Origin: Arenibacter latericius DSM 15913
Lineage (GTDB): Bacteria; Bacteroidota; Bacteroidia; Flavobacteriales; Flavobacteriaceae
Reading direction: 5' to 3'
Assembly (NCBI RefSeq): GCF_000424985.1
Contig: NZ_AUKX01000021.1
Coordinates: 25,563 to 89,562, forward strand
DNA: 64,000 nt
The notes under the pieces are model-generated. The model did not search any database. It saw nothing but the letters and a program-made list of their open reading frames with translations, and was not told where the DNA came from. Shown here piece by piece: positions 15,036-26,400 of this stretch (its first letter is position 1; every line of letters starts with the position of its first letter). The position numbers and the translations under genes are program-made.

Positions 15036-18000
15036 TTAGTTTGCTTGTATTCTAATTCCTTCGCTATGGCTGCTAAATTCTGGTGCATACATGCTTTGAA
15101 TAGTAGTGATGCCATTACTAAAATTACCTGCATTATTTACTCTTAAATCATATTCAAAAATGTAAACTCCTTTGGGAAGGTAATCGAAGAAGAAGTTGAC
15201 ACTCGCATCTTTTACACTTTCATAATAACCAAGTCCATCTTGCCATTTGTAGCTAGATAAAACTGTTGTTGGCTCTAATCCAGAAGCTCTCATATCTTTC
15301 ATATGTACAAATTCCATTCCTCTGTCCGATCGTAATTCTATCCGTACCCTTACAAGGTCGCCTACATTTAATTTGGTGTTTTTGGTAACCTCGCTAAGTT
15401 CCTCTCCGGTGGGAGTATTGTTTTTAAGGAAAACCTTTTTCTTTAATTTTAAAGGGGTTTCTGCGGATGTTATTTTGTCTAGATCCTCAAAATACTGCCA
15501 TGTTAAGGAACCCCAAGCGCTGCCTTCCGATTTTTTGATGAGTTGCACCTTGGCCATTTCAGGAGTTATTTCTGCTCCGCTCCAGCTAGTCTTAAAGTAT
15601 CCGGTTCCGGCCTCTATCTTTGCATTTTCTAATTTTTCGGGAGCTATTTTCTTCCCTCCAATAAGAATGTCTACACTCTCAGAAACGGAAAGCCAATCAC
15701 TACCTTGCAGTAGAAGAGCGTAAACAGCCTCGGTAGTAGCTTTTGTTGTTTTCCACTGATTGGTTTGTTTGTTTTTTAATAACCATAATTTTAACAGCTC
15801 TATCTTTTTAGAATCTTTGTTTATCTCAGAAAAGGCTTCTATTAAGAGCGATTGAGTTTCTATGGGAGCTTGGTTCCAATTCCAAGAAGCAGTATTTTCT
15901 TTCCAATACATTCCCATTTCCTCATTAATGATGCTGTTTTCTTCCAAGGCCAAAAGAATTTTTTTGGCGGTTGATATATTGTTATTGCGATATAAAACTA
16001 GGGATATCAGTCCCTTAGAATAAAGACTTTTATTGGTCCAATACTTATGTGCTTGATTTAAATAGTATTCTTTAATATCAGTAACGCTCTTACTCATTTT
16101 ATGTTCTGGGAAAAAGCTACGCATATACAGATAATGCAATTGGGTAGCACTTAGGTGATCTTTGCTAAGGTCAGTTGCATGTTTTTTCATTCTCTCGTAT
16201 TCCGAAAGAAATTCTGCGTCCAAATAGGCAATAGCCTTAGTAATCATTTCTTGGGTCTCTTGGTTATCATTCCCATTAAAAGCTGAAGCATTCCCTCTAA
16301 CATTTGCTGATGTTAGTTTATTGAGATGCCCAAAACCAATAATTATATGTTGGGTGATAAACCTATTCTCACGTCCCCCATTAAACCAAGCCCAGCCCCC
16401 AGAAGCCATTTGGTTTTGTTGCAATTGTCTTAAGCTATTTTGCTGGTCGTTTTTTAATTTGTTGAGATCAAACAGCAGCGCGATGCGTTTCTTTTGTTCT
16501 GTTTCAGACTGAGCATCTCTAAGCCAGGGTGTTTCTTGAATTAGGATGGATTTTAATTCTTGATTCTTTTCTAAATTACTTAATAAAGCATCAGAATTTG
16601 TCCATTGCTTAAACACCTCTTGAATTCTTGGATTAGAATTGGCAATATGGGCACCCAAGCTATTTGCATAATATCTAGAGAATATCTGTTCACTGCAATC
16701 GTAAGGGTATTCCATTAGATAAGGTAGGGCCTGTAAAGCATACCAAGCAGGATTGGATGTTATTTCCAAGCTCAATTGATGATGCTTTAAAGTGCTAGAA
16801 TTGACATTCTTTAATTTATCCAAAGTAAAATCTTTGGTCTGATTACCGTTTACCCACATGGGCAAGGTTTCTGTTACTAAGGTGCGATTGCTAAGTACGG
16901 GGAGAATATTTTGCTCTCCATCGCTATAGTTTCCAGCAACAGCCATAACCTTATACTGTACTGCCTGTAGTCCTTCAGGAATTTTTATGATCCAAGAGAC
17001 CTCAGTATTGCCGTTACCGTCTACTTTAAAATCATTGGTGTCTTGCTTTGTAGAAGAAGTAGGCGTAGACAATAGTAGTTCCTGGACAATATCCTTCCCC
17101 GTAACGGCATCATACAACTTTAGGTGAGCCTTACCCACTAGTACTTTGTCTGTTAGGTTGCTAATCTTACTGCTGAAAGTAATTTGATCGCCTTCCCGTA
17201 AGAATCGCGGTGCATTAGGGATAATCATTAACTCCTTTTGAGTGACGCTGCTAAAGGTTGAGGTGGCGCTTTCTAAAGATTTGGTATGCGCCAATAATTG
17301 TAGCTTCCATTGAGTAAGCGCTTCTGGAGTAGTAAAATTAAACGATACGTTACCTTCCTTATCCGTTAAAAGTTGAGGAAAAAAGAAAGCGGTCTCCTGA
17401 AGGTTTTTCCGAATCTGGATGTCTCCAAATTCAGGTTTATTTTTATCGTCCTCAATCGGAGCCGGTAAATTACCAACCTTGTTTTGACTTATTCCTTTCC
17501 CAAATCCTACTACCACTGATTCATCAAAGGATTCAGTTTCTGTTGCGTCTTCCATTACGGCTAATGGTGCGCTGCTCTTCATCATCATTCGATCCCTAAT
17601 CATTATGCCGTAGCCAAAATGTAGTCCAAACCAATTAAAGGAATCATAACGCTGTGAAGAGTAGTTGTTGTTTAGGTTATAGTCAACGTAACTCCTAAAA
17701 GAGGTTACCCTAAAACTTTTAGATGGATTCATGTAAAAGTTGGAGTAGTAATTTCCTTGCTGGTACGGGTTAAAATCCCAAGAATGCGGTTTAAAAGCAT
17801 CTAAAGAAGCATCGTACATACTAGCCATAATTTCAGCAGTTAGTCCATTACCCTTTGATCCCTTTACTTTAAAAGACCACGTTTCATCGGTTCCTGGTTT
17901 AATTTTATCACGGAAACTAACGGTTTCAATCTGTAGATCTTTATTAGGGTAGGGTACAGGGATGGAAATATTGCCGTTTTGAAAAGAATTAAAGGTAGAA

Positions 18001-21000
18001 AAACTATAGGTTATGGAAAAGCCTCCTAAATCTTCCTTGGTGACCGGAAGTGTTATAGACTTAATATTGTTATTGAGTTTAATCTTGTGTGTAGCTACAA
18101 TTTTACGGTCTTTTTCCACAAATAGGCTAACAGTTAGGTCTTTGGCGGCCGACCCTATGTTAAGGATCACCTTATCCCCAACCGCATAGGAATTTTTATC
18201 GGTCTTTATCTGAAAAAGTTGATTATCTGCTAGGGTCTTTTCGGAGTTGCTATATAGAGTGGTATAGGCAATGTCCTTTACCTCTTCACCAAATCTATCT
18301 TTGGTGTAAAGTTCGATGCGATATTTTCCTGAAGGCCATTTTTTCTTAAGGGCTAAATCAATTTTCTTCGATTTCTCTGTATCAAAGTCAGCTTCCCAAA
18401 CCAACTCTCCATTTTCCCATTGAGAACTATCATATTCATCGCCGAAAGCTTCGTGAGGAAAGAGCTCCTTAAACTTTTCTTCTGTAAAGCCACTATAGTC
18501 CGGTGCGGCCCAAGGTCGTGCTCTTAGCACTTGGTCTGGGCCATTAAGTTTATACATTTTTAATGTGCCCTTGGTAGGGACAAACTGTCCATTAAGGTTG
18601 TGGGTGGTAATATTGAGTTCTTGTTTTTTAATGTCTTTATTAATGAGATCTGCAATTTTCACCTTTGCGGTAAGAGCATGGTAGCCTACGCTAACGGTGG
18701 TGGTGGTACTTTGTGTTTCTCCATTAAGATCAGTAACATCAGCAGTAACTTCATAATTAAATATAGGCATGTTTTCTTTAGAGACCGATAGATCGGGTAA
18801 AGCCTTGAAATTTATAACGTATTTCCCCTGATTATCGGTGGTAGTGCTGCCCTGAGCTATTTCTTGTGGTGTTCCTCTATAAATTGGTAGGTGACGACCA
18901 TACCAAATGGGGAAGTTTATAATCCGTTTAACTGTATATTTCACTTGGGCATTCGTAATATTACTTCCAGCATACCCCATAGCTTTACCAGTAACTTTAA
19001 CACTATCGTTTAGTTGATAGGTATCTGTAATTGGTTCAAACGTAGTTTCAAATTTGGGACGTTTATACTCCTCTACGGAAATTGTTTTATGTCCGTTTAT
19101 ATTAAATTCGGAGGAAGTGACCTCCAAGTAGAATTCACCAGTTAGGCCATTGCTAGGTAGTGTAAATTCCCCGGAAAATGATCCATAATCGTTGGTTTTA
19201 AATTCCCGTGTTGATACCTCTTGTTGATTAACATCCTTTAGTGATACATTAACTTTAGCCTCTGGTAATATTTCAGAGGAGTCATCGGTTCTTTGTAAAG
19301 CAATTCCTTTGAAATACAAGGTTTGTCCGGGTCTGTAGATACTGCGATCTGTAAATAGAAAGCAAGGGTAAGTGGTTGCTTTTTGACCCGAATTATACTT
19401 ATTAGGAACGTAGAAATCATTAAAATAAGCTACTTGTCCATTATGGTTCACCTCTACACTTATACTATTTTTATAAGATGAATCGCGTGGAAGAGTTACC
19501 ATGCCCATATCATCTGTGGTCATAGTTTTTGTTACAAAGGGTTTGTTGTAGCTTGGCTTATAAGTGAATTCCACTTTTGCACCTTCTATAGGAGCACCGG
19601 TATTACGATCTATAACTTGGTAGTTGTTATAATCGTTGGTGGTAGACTCCACAAGGGCGAGGTCTGTAACTTGTATAGGACTATACGAGAAGTTGTTGCC
19701 TTTGCTTCCTTTTGGAAGAGCTAATAGAACATAATACCCATTCTGGAGTTCTGGTAATATTATTTCCGTGCTGTGGTTTTGGTAATCCTTTTCGTTTGTT
19801 AAAGGTGCTTCCCATTGCTTTTCGATAGCTAATTCTTTAATAAAAGCCAATTTCTTTTCCTGTGGGTAAAGTTGGCTTAAAGCTTTTAACTGTTTGATGC
19901 TAACTTTATGAGCAGAAAGTTCTAATAGGGATATGTTCTTATAATTTACTAGCAAGCGCGAGGGACTATTTACAGAGATATGCATTTCTGCTGTTAGCTG
20001 TAAGCTTGTTACTAGAATCTGTGTCTTAAGATCATTACACATTTCTGCAGCCTTACTATTTGGGAACTTGGAAATTACAGATTCACAAATCTCTAATGCC
20101 TCTTTTTGCTTCCAACGAGGTTCTGCGCTAGTAGTGGGGTGATAAGTGTTTCCATTACCGTGAAGAGCAAGAGCAATTTCATAACGATAAAGCGCTCCAT
20201 TTTCATCACCTTTATATGCCTCGGCAGAATTTTGGAGGACCTCTATATACTGGTCTTCTTTATTAGGGAAAACAGCATTCTCTCTAATGAACTTTAAGCG
20301 AGCTATGTCTACATCTATAAATGCTTCTAGGGATGTGTCGGATGAATGGAATGCAACTAGTTGCTGATATATCTGAAGCGCTTTGGCCTGTAGAGATAGT
20401 TTTTCTTTTGAGTTAAATTCTTGTTCAACAAACTGTTTGGCATCACATAAAACTTCGGCATTGTCCAATTGAAACTTATCTGCAGGTTGACTTATGCTAT
20501 TTTCAGATCTGCTGTAGAAATCAAGAGCATTATAGGCCAATAGATCAAATAATGTAGGTCTGTATTTTTCCGAATCTTTTTGTTTCTCCAGAATTTCATT
20601 GAATTGCTGTACTGGTAATTCTTGTAGTAAGGCTGGATTATTTAATGATGCCTCAAAATGATTTCCAATTTCGTAAAATAAGGTGGTAAGATCCCAAGTT
20701 CTAAAATCGGTGCTATCTATTTTTGCTTCCGTTTTGGTGCGATCGTAAAATCGATGTCTATTTTGTTGGAAATATTGCCAATAGAGATTAGCCAAATATC
20801 CTTCTAATATGTTTTTTACAGGCGCATTGCTTGTAGCTATTTCCTCTTTAAAATCAGTTATTATCTTTAATTGTGCGTCTTCTTCCAAAATCAAACTGTA
20901 TTTGGAAGAGTAGAGTAGCGATTTGATGACTTGAGACTTGTTGTTCTCTTGTTTTGCTTTTGCAGCTATATTGGCGACCGCTTCCAATGCTGATTTGGTC

Positions 21001-21122
21001 ATGGTTTCTTTTTCTAATTTTTCTACTCGTTGCCACAAAAGGTCATAAGTGGCTGTGGATTTTTGTGATTGTGCCATATGGACGAAAAGAAATATGGTGA
21101 ATAATGTTATTATTTTTCTCAT
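15036..21122 (-). CDS. Bacterial alpha-2-macroglobulin family protein
   Basis: A very large secreted protein of 2028 residues with a signal peptide (about residues 1-19). The N-terminal 500 residues are helical and specific to the Bacteroidota form. The macroglobulin part follows: an MG2-type domain near residue 590 (DRSIYRPGQTLYFKG), then the alpha-2-macroglobulin core (ETAFFFPQLLTDKEGNV and TPEALTQWKLQLLAHTK). The thioester site reads YDCSEQ, with Cys1476 and Gln1479 retained, so covalent trapping of proteases is chemically possible. The known role of the family is inhibition of attacking proteases in the periplasm or at the surface. A penicillin-binding protein 1C partner, common in proteobacteria, is not adjacent. 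The gene is preceded by a 474-nt spacer and may be monocistronic. Confidence 0.93.
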   Translation of the reverse strand: MRKIITLFTIFLFVHMAQSQKSTATYDLLWQRVEKLEKETMTKSALEAVANIAAKAKQENNKSQVIKSLLYSSKYSLILEEDAQLKIITDFKEEIATSNAPVKNILEGYLANLYWQYFQQNRHRFYDRTKTEAKIDSTDFRTWDLTTLFYEIGNHFEASLNNPALLQELPVQQFNEILEKQKDSEKYRPTLFDLLAYNALDFYSRSENSISQPADKFQLDNAEVLCDAKQFVEQEFNSKEKLSLQAKALQIYQQLVAFHSSDTSLEAFIDVDIARLKFIRENAVFPNKEDQYIEVLQNSAEAYKGDENGALYRYEIALALHGNGNTYHPTTSAEPRWKQKEALEICESVISKFPNSKAAEMCNDLKTQILVTSLQLTAEMHISVNSPSRLLVNYKNISLLELSAHKVSIKQLKALSQLYPQEKKLAFIKELAIEKQWEAPLTNEKDYQNHSTEIILPELQNGYYVLLALPKGSKGNNFSYSPIQVTDLALVESTTNDYNNYQVIDRNTGAPIEGAKVEFTYKPSYNKPFVTKTMTTDDMGMVTLPRDSSYKNSISVEVNHNGQVAYFNDFYVPNKYNSGQKATTYPCFLFTDRSIYRPGQTLYFKGIALQRTDDSSEILPEAKVNVSLKDVNQQEVSTREFKTNDYGSFSGEFTLPSNGLTGEFYLEVTSSEFNINGHKTISVEEYKRPKFETTFEPITDTYQLNDSVKVTGKAMGYAGSNITNAQVKYTVKRIINFPIWYGRHLPIYRGTPQEIAQGSTTTDNQGKYVINFKALPDLSVSKENMPIFNYEVTADVTDLNGETQSTTTTVSVGYHALTAKVKIADLINKDIKKQELNITTHNLNGQFVPTKGTLKMYKLNGPDQVLRARPWAAPDYSGFTEEKFKELFPHEAFGDEYDSSQWENGELVWEADFDTEKSKKIDLALKKKWPSGKYRIELYTKDRFGEEVKDIAYTTLYSNSEKTLADNQLFQIKTDKNSYAVGDKVILNIGSAAKDLTVSLFVEKDRKIVATHKIKLNNNIKSITLPVTKEDLGGFSITYSFSTFNSFQNGNISIPVPYPNKDLQIETVSFRDKIKPGTDETWSFKVKGSKGNGLTAEIMASMYDASLDAFKPHSWDFNPYQQGNYYSNFYMNPSKSFRVTSFRSYVDYNLNNNYSSQRYDSFNWFGLHFGYGIMIRDRMMMKSSAPLAVMEDATETESFDESVVVGFGKGISQNKVGNLPAPIEDDKNKPEFGDIQIRKNLQETAFFFPQLLTDKEGNVSFNFTTPEALTQWKLQLLAHTKSLESATSTFSSVTQKELMIIPNAPRFLREGDQITFSSKISNLTDKVLVGKAHLKLYDAVTGKDIVQELLLSTPTSSTKQDTNDFKVDGNGNTEVSWIIKIPEGLQAVQYKVMAVAGNYSDGEQNILPVLSNRTLVTETLPMWVNGNQTKDFTLDKLKNVNSSTLKHHQLSLEITSNPAWYALQALPYLMEYPYDCSEQIFSRYYANSLGAHIANSNPRIQEVFKQWTNSDALLSNLEKNQELKSILIQETPWLRDAQSETEQKKRIALLFDLNKLKNDQQNSLRQLQQNQMASGGWAWFNGGRENRFITQHIIIGFGHLNKLTSANVRGNASAFNGNDNQETQEMITKAIAYLDAEFLSEYERMKKHATDLSKDHLSATQLHYLYMRSFFPEHKMSKSVTDIKEYYLNQAHKYWTNKSLYSKGLISLVLYRNNNISTAKKILLALEENSIINEEMGMYWKENTASWNWNQAPIETQSLLIEAFSEINKDSKKIELLKLWLLKNKQTNQWKTTKATTEAVYALLLQGSDWLSVSESVDILIGGKKIAPEKLENAKIEAGTGYFKTSWSGAEITPEMAKVQLIKKSEGSAWGSLTWQYFEDLDKITSAETPLKLKKKVFLKNNTPTGEELSEVTKNTKLNVGDLVRVRIELRSDRGMEFVHMKDMRASGLEPTTVLSSYKWQDGLGYYESVKDASVNFFFDYLPKGVYIFEYDLRVNNAGNFSNGITTIQSMYAPEFSSHSEGIRIQAN

Positions 21123-21596
21123 AGAGTGTTAGTAGTAAGCAGTTAGTAATTTACACTATCCTTTTAAATGAAACTCTATTCTTTTTAAAAAACAAAGTAA
21201 CTTATATACCCTAGATGCAAAAAAGATACCAGTGTTGCTTAATAGAGTGAAAAAATTGATTTTATATGTAAAGAAAGTTAATGTGATTCTTGTTATTTAA
21301 GGAGTTGCTCTTGTGGTAGGTTGATGGTTTTGGTCTGTGTAATGTCTTTGCCATTTCCTTTGTTGTTTCGCCTATAAGTTCATTTTAATATTTTAATGAA
21401 ACTTTCAAGAGTCAATTTATTAAGCAATCTTACTTTGACATTATTGCTCCTTATAAATTTAAAGAAATTTATTAAAAGACTTTTTGTTGAATAGATATAA
21501 GCTATAAAGAAAATGATATTGGATTCAAAATTTTATTGTGAAGAAGCTGTAGGGCTATTTCAATGCTTATCTTTGGGGTTTTTAAAATAGTTTTTA
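21123..21596. other. 474-bp divergent intergenic region between the alpha-2-macroglobulin gene and mpl
   Basis: Very AT-rich. It must hold promoters for both divergent genes. One full -7 match was found for mpl; none for the macroglobulin gene. A loose repeat of TTAGTA-like words lies at 21127-21150 in the macroglobulin leader. No coding sequence is supported. Confidence 0.6.
21568..21575 (+). promoter_or_regulatory. -7 box of mpl
   Basis: TATCTTTG matches TAnnTTTG and ends 21 nt before the mpl ATG. No -33 element is evident. Confidence 0.45.
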
Positions 21597-22958
21597 ATGC
21601 ACATTCATTTTATAGCAATAGGCGGGAGCGTTATGCATAACCTAGCTTTGGCCTTACACCATAAAGGATATACTGTAACCGGAAGTGATGACATAATATA
21701 TGAGCCATCACAGAGTAGATTGAAAGAAAGAGGACTTTTGCCAGAATCTTTCGGATGGTTCCCCGAGAAGATAGAATCGCATTTGGATGCCGTTATTTTA
21801 GGTATGCATGCAAAAGCCGATAATCCAGAGCTTTTAAGAGCACAGGAGCTCGGGCTAAAAATTTATTCTTACCCCGAATTTCTTTATGAACAGGCGAAAT
21901 ATAAAACCAGAGTAGTGATAGGGGGTAGCCATGGTAAAACTACTATCACGGCCATGATATTACATGTAATGAAGTATCATGATCGTCCAGTAGATTATGT
22001 GATTGGGGCCCAACTCGATGGTTTTGATCAAATGGTTCATCTAACGGAAGAAAACGACTTTATTGTTTTAGAGGGGGATGAGTATTTGTCTTCAGTTATC
22101 GATAAACGACCTAAGTTTCATCTGTATAAACCTAATATTGCTTTATTGAGCGGTATTGCATGGGATCATATTAATGTGTTCCCCACCTTTGAAAAATACT
22201 TGGAGCAGTTTAAGGTTTTTGTAGATAGTATAGTAAGAGGAGGTAGTGTAACCTACAATGAAGAAGATGAAAATGTAAGTAAGATTGTGGAAGCCTCAGA
22301 AAATACCATTAGAAAATTACCCTATCATACTCCAGAGTATACTATAGAAGATGGCGAAACCATATTGGAAACACCAGATGGCCCAATGCCTATTCCTATT
22401 TTTGGAAAACATAACCTTAGTAATTTGGCTGGAGCAAAATGGATTTGTCAGAATATGGGCTTAGATGAGGAAGATTTCTATGAGGCTATGTCCACTTTTA
22501 AAGGTGCTTCTAAGCGCTTAGAGAAGATAGCAGAAGGAAAGCTAAGTGTGGCCTATAAGGATTTTGCTCATGCGCCTAGCAAGGTAAAGGCGACAACCAT
22601 AGCGGTTAAAGATCAATATCCAAGTAGGAAGCTAGTCGCCTGTTTAGAACTGCATACTTATAGTAGTTTTAATCCAGAATTTATTAAAGAGTATAAAGGA
22701 GCTTTGGAAGCTGCAGAAGTCGCAGCGGTATTTTATTTGCCAGAATCGGTTAAGATAAAAGGACTTAAAGAAGTATCCGTAGATCAAATTAAAGAAGCCT
22801 TTGGTCGTGAAGATTTACAGGTCTTTACTAACAAAGAGGAATTTAGTCAGTTTGTACTTGGACAACATTATGAAAACAAAGTACTTCTTTTGATGAGTTC
22901 AGGCACGTATGGTGGACTTAATCTGGAGGAAGTTAAAAATAAGGTAAGCAATGCTTAA
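21597..22958 (+). CDS. mpl: UDP-N-acetylmuramate:L-alanyl-gamma-D-glutamyl-meso-DAP ligase (murein recycling)
   Basis: A 453-residue Mur-ligase family enzyme that attaches recycled tripeptide to UDP-MurNAc in the cytoplasm. The N-terminal Rossmann part (HFIAIGGSVMHNLALAL) has the Mpl-like sequence, and the ATP loop GGSHGKTT is at 109-116. The central LEGDEYLSS and the later DFAHAPSKVKAT segment are typical of Mpl rather than MurC. This implies a meso-DAP-containing wall and peptide recycling. The gene is alone on its transcript; directly after its stop begins a decayed copy of a SusD 3' end. Confidence 0.93.
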   Translation: MHIHFIAIGGSVMHNLALALHHKGYTVTGSDDIIYEPSQSRLKERGLLPESFGWFPEKIESHLDAVILGMHAKADNPELLRAQELGLKIYSYPEFLYEQAKYKTRVVIGGSHGKTTITAMILHVMKYHDRPVDYVIGAQLDGFDQMVHLTEENDFIVLEGDEYLSSVIDKRPKFHLYKPNIALLSGIAWDHINVFPTFEKYLEQFKVFVDSIVRGGSVTYNEEDENVSKIVEASENTIRKLPYHTPEYTIEDGETILETPDGPMPIPIFGKHNLSNLAGAKWICQNMGLDEEDFYEAMSTFKGASKRLEKIAEGKLSVAYKDFAHAPSKVKATTIAVKDQYPSRKLVACLELHTYSSFNPEFIKEYKGALEAAEVAAVFYLPESVKIKGLKEVSVDQIKEAFGREDLQVFTNKEEFSQFVLGQHYENKVLLLMSSGTYGGLNLEEVKNKVSNA

Positions 22959-22972
22959 GTAGTTTCCTGTGT

Positions 22973-23125
22973 TTATATTGGTTGCCAAGGAGATATAACC
23001 ACCGATGTTAGAGGAGGGAGGTTGTTTTAGAGGAAAGTTAATATTACCCAATCCCTCAGGCATAAATAGACTTAAGTGTGGGAGCCAGTAGACAGCCAAT
23101 CTAAACACAAAATCCTGGTTACTAA
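22973..23125 (+). pseudogene. Remnant of a susD 3' end
   Basis: This stretch is clearly similar, roughly 85 percent or more by eye, to the last 150 bases of the intact susD gene at 26773-28569, including the codons for GDITTDVRGG and the final NPGY-like end. It is dead: the shared frame reaches TAG right after the GG(R/K) codons, a one-base deletion shifts the frame, and a further stop replaces a Gln/Ala codon region. Only the 3' tail is present; immediately upstream is the mpl stop. The similarity continues through the untranslated tail into an identical terminator, so the remnant and terminator came as one piece. Confidence 0.85.
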
Positions 23126-23160
23126 GAATTAGGATTTAATTAAGAAAAATCATTTATTAA

Positions 23161-23198
23161 AGAAGCCATTCTGAAATTCAGAATGGCTTCTTTTTTTT
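23161..23198 (+). terminator. Intrinsic terminator (left repeat copy)
   Basis: AAGCCATTCTGAA and its exact complement around a 1-nt centre, followed by eight or more T residues. It now ends mpl transcription and is identical to the terminator after susD. Confidence 0.9.
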
Positions 23199-23482
23199 GT
23201 TAGGTCTAGCCTCTCTTTATAGCTTGTTTTGTGGAAAAATTGTTTAATGCCGTTTATAAGGATTGCTTATTACTATAATTTAATGTAAAGTTATTCTAAG
23301 TTATATAGCTGTTCTACTTCGGATTTCCTAAAAATCGATTTTGAGGGTAATCTTTAACATCTTAATTTTTTCACTTTAACATAAGTTTGTATATTTCGCT
23401 CTTGGAATTATGAATAGTAAAACTGGGGTTCATTATTTTATTAAGTCCAAAAAAAATTAACTAACTAATAACTAAATTAATT
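23199..23482 (+). other. susC leader and promoter region
   Basis: 284 bp without a gene between the duplicated terminator and susC. It is AT-rich and contains one full -7 match; the transcript leader would be about 87 nt. No hairpin, riboswitch or ORF stood out. Confidence 0.6.
23382..23389 (+). promoter_or_regulatory. -7 box of the first susC-susD pair
   Basis: TAAGTTTG matches TAnnTTTG, about 94 nt before the susC ATG. The -33 region is poor. Confidence 0.5.
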
Positions 23483-26400
23483 ATGATTGAAAGAACATTG
23501 TTATTCTTGAAATTACGGCGAAAAATTTTTTCGTACAACACAGGTCTTATGCTGCTAATGCTAGGCCTTGTTTTTCCAGCCTCATTGTTAGCGGCTAATG
23601 ATGGAGCTGTAACCTCCAGTAGTAATCTTCAAAACCCTATTACTGGTGTTGTGGTGGATGATGAAGGTATGCCCATTCCGGGGGCCAATGTATTAGAAAA
23701 AGGTACAACCAACGGAACGGTTACTGATTTTGATGGGAATTATAGTATTAATGCGGCATCTGATGCGGTATTGGTTTTTTCCTATATCGGTTTTAAAAGT
23801 ATAGAGGTTGCTGTAGATGGTCGCAGTTCTATAGATGTAAGTTTAAATACTGATGTAACTGCCTTGGAAGAAATCGTGGTTGTAGGGTATGGTACTCAAA
23901 GAAAGCAAGATTTAACCGGTGCTGTTTCAGTAGTAAAGACTGAGGATTTAGCAAAGCAACCTTCTGGGCAGGTAACCAGTCAGCTGCAAGGTAGAGCTTC
24001 TGGGGTTACAATTACTGGTGGAGGACAGCCAGGTGAGGCACCTCAAATTAAAATTAGAGGATCTAATACCTTTGGTAATAACAATCCGCTTTATGTAGTA
24101 GATGGTATTCCTACTGATAATATTAATGACCTTAACCCAAATGATGTAGAGTCTATGCAGGTCTTAAAGGATGCCGGTTCTGCTTCTATCTATGGGTCAA
24201 GAGCAGCGAATGGGGTAATTGTGATTACCACTAAAAAAGGAAAAGGTAAAATGAAGGTTACCTATGATGCCTATTACGGGACTCAAATGGTTCAGAAGGG
24301 TAATCCATGGAATATTCTGTCGTCTCAAGAAATGGCAGACCTTACTTTTATGGCTTTGAGAAATACAAACCCTGGGGACCCAATTAATCATAGTCAATAT
24401 GGGAATGGAGCCTCCCCTGTGTTACCAAATTATATTGCGCCCGTAGGTGCAGATACAGTAGATGAGTCGTTATATAACGTAAACCCTTATTATACTAGTA
24501 GTTCTGATTTAGATAATTTTTATAGAATTGTAAAAGCAAATAAAGAGGGAACTAATTGGTTTCAAGAAATTTTCAACCCTGCTAGTATTACTAGTCATAA
24601 CCTGTCTGTTAGTAATGGAGGTGAGAAAGGGAGTTATTTATTCTCCTTAAACTACTTTGATCAAGAAGGAACTTTAGATAACACCTATTTAAAGCGTTAT
24701 ACCATGCGTTCTAATTCTGTGTTTAATGTTACAGAAAATATTAGAATCGGTCAGAACCTAAGTTTTAGTGTTAGAGACAATCCTCAGATTGGCGCATTAT
24801 CCGAAGGAAGTGCTATTGGTATGGCTATGAGACAGCAACCGATTATTCCAGTAAGGGATATTAAAGGGAACTTTGCAGGGTCTTTTGGTTCAGATCTTGG
24901 TAATGCTCGGAATCCTGTTGCTATATTAGAACGTTTAAAAAATAATAGAGGAGTGTCTAACCGTATATTCGGTAATATCTTTGCCGAAGTTGATTTCTTA
25001 GAGAATTTCACCTTAAGAACAAGTTTTGGTGGACAGTATTTCTCCAATAGCTTTAACTCTTTCACCTTTCCTGAGTATGAAAATGCTGAAAACAACTCTG
25101 TAAATTCATACACTGAAGGAGCACACACTAATTACAATTATACTTGGACTAATACGTTGCAGTACAAGAATACCTTTAACGACGTCCACAATATTAACGT
25201 TCTAGTAGGTACAGAAGCCTATCAGAATAGAGGAAGAGAAGTTGGTGGTTCTATGCAAGGATATTTTTCCTTTGACCCAGATTATGTAAGCTTGTCTACA
25301 GGGTCTGGTACACAAACTAACTATAGCTGGAAATATCAAGATGCGTTATCGTCTCTTATAGGTAGATTAGATTACAATTTTGATGATAAGTATTTATTAA
25401 GTGCTACTATCCGTAGAGATGGGTCATCTAGATTTTTAAATAATCAATATGGATGGTTCCCAGCAGTTAGTGCAGGTTGGAATATTAGTAATGAAAACTT
25501 TATGCCAGAACTAGATTGGTTAAACGATCTTAAGATACGTGGTGGATATGGAGTTATGGGGAATCAATTAAATGTAGATCCTTCAAATTCATTTACCACT
25601 TTTGGAGGTAATCAGGAAACTTCCTATTATGGTATCTCTGGAGGTAATCAGACTACTGATGAAGGTTTTCAGCAAACGAGAATTGGAAATCCGAATGCAA
25701 AATGGGAAAAGAATATCAACTCCAACATCGGTTTGGATGCTAACCTATTTAATAATTCGGTACAGTTAAGTTTAGATTACTATAAAAAAGACGTAAAAGA
25801 TTTACTGTTTAATCCAGATCAGCCAGCAACAGTAGGGACCGCTACAGTTCCTTTTGTAAATGTTGCGGAGATGTCTAATAGTGGATTAGATATGGATGTG
25901 TCTACCTTCTTTAACTTAACGGACGACCTACGTTTAAATACTACTGTTACCTTCACTACTTATCAGAATGAGATAAAGAAGATTGCTGATGGTTATTCTT
26001 ATTTTGATAGAGAAGGAAGACGTTTTAATGGTAGTACTATCATTAGAAACGCAGTTGGGCATTCTGTAAGTGAATTTTACGGATACAAGATTGCAGGATT
26101 CTGGAATTCAGCAGATGAGATTGACGATGCTAATGCTGGTGCTGTAGCCGCAACAGGAGATGCCAATGCAACCTATCAGTCAGACGTTGCTGTAGGTAGA
26201 TTCCGTTATGAAGATATAGATGGTGATGGTAGAATTACTGCTGATGACCGTACTTTTATTGGAAATCCTAATCCTGACTTTACCTATGGATTAAACATAG
26301 AGTTGCTATATAAAAATTGGGATTTAAGTATGTTTTTATATGGTTCTCAAGGGAATGATATTTGGAATAATGTAAGATGGTGGACAGATTTTTACAGTTC

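Larger units (their letters stand above)
22973..23198 (+). repeat. Left copy of a 226-bp direct repeat flanking susC-susD
   Basis: Decayed susD tail plus terminator. The partner copy is 28416-28642, which is the living susD 3' end plus its terminator. The two are in the same orientation about 5.4 kb apart; the terminator hairpins are identical and the coding parts diverge more. Confidence 0.85.

Noticed and set aside
21127..21150. TTAGTA-like repeats in the macroglobulin leader resembling the rpsE-rpmD heptads
   Set aside because: Only two or three loose units, no consistent 7-nt period; cannot be separated from AT-rich chance.
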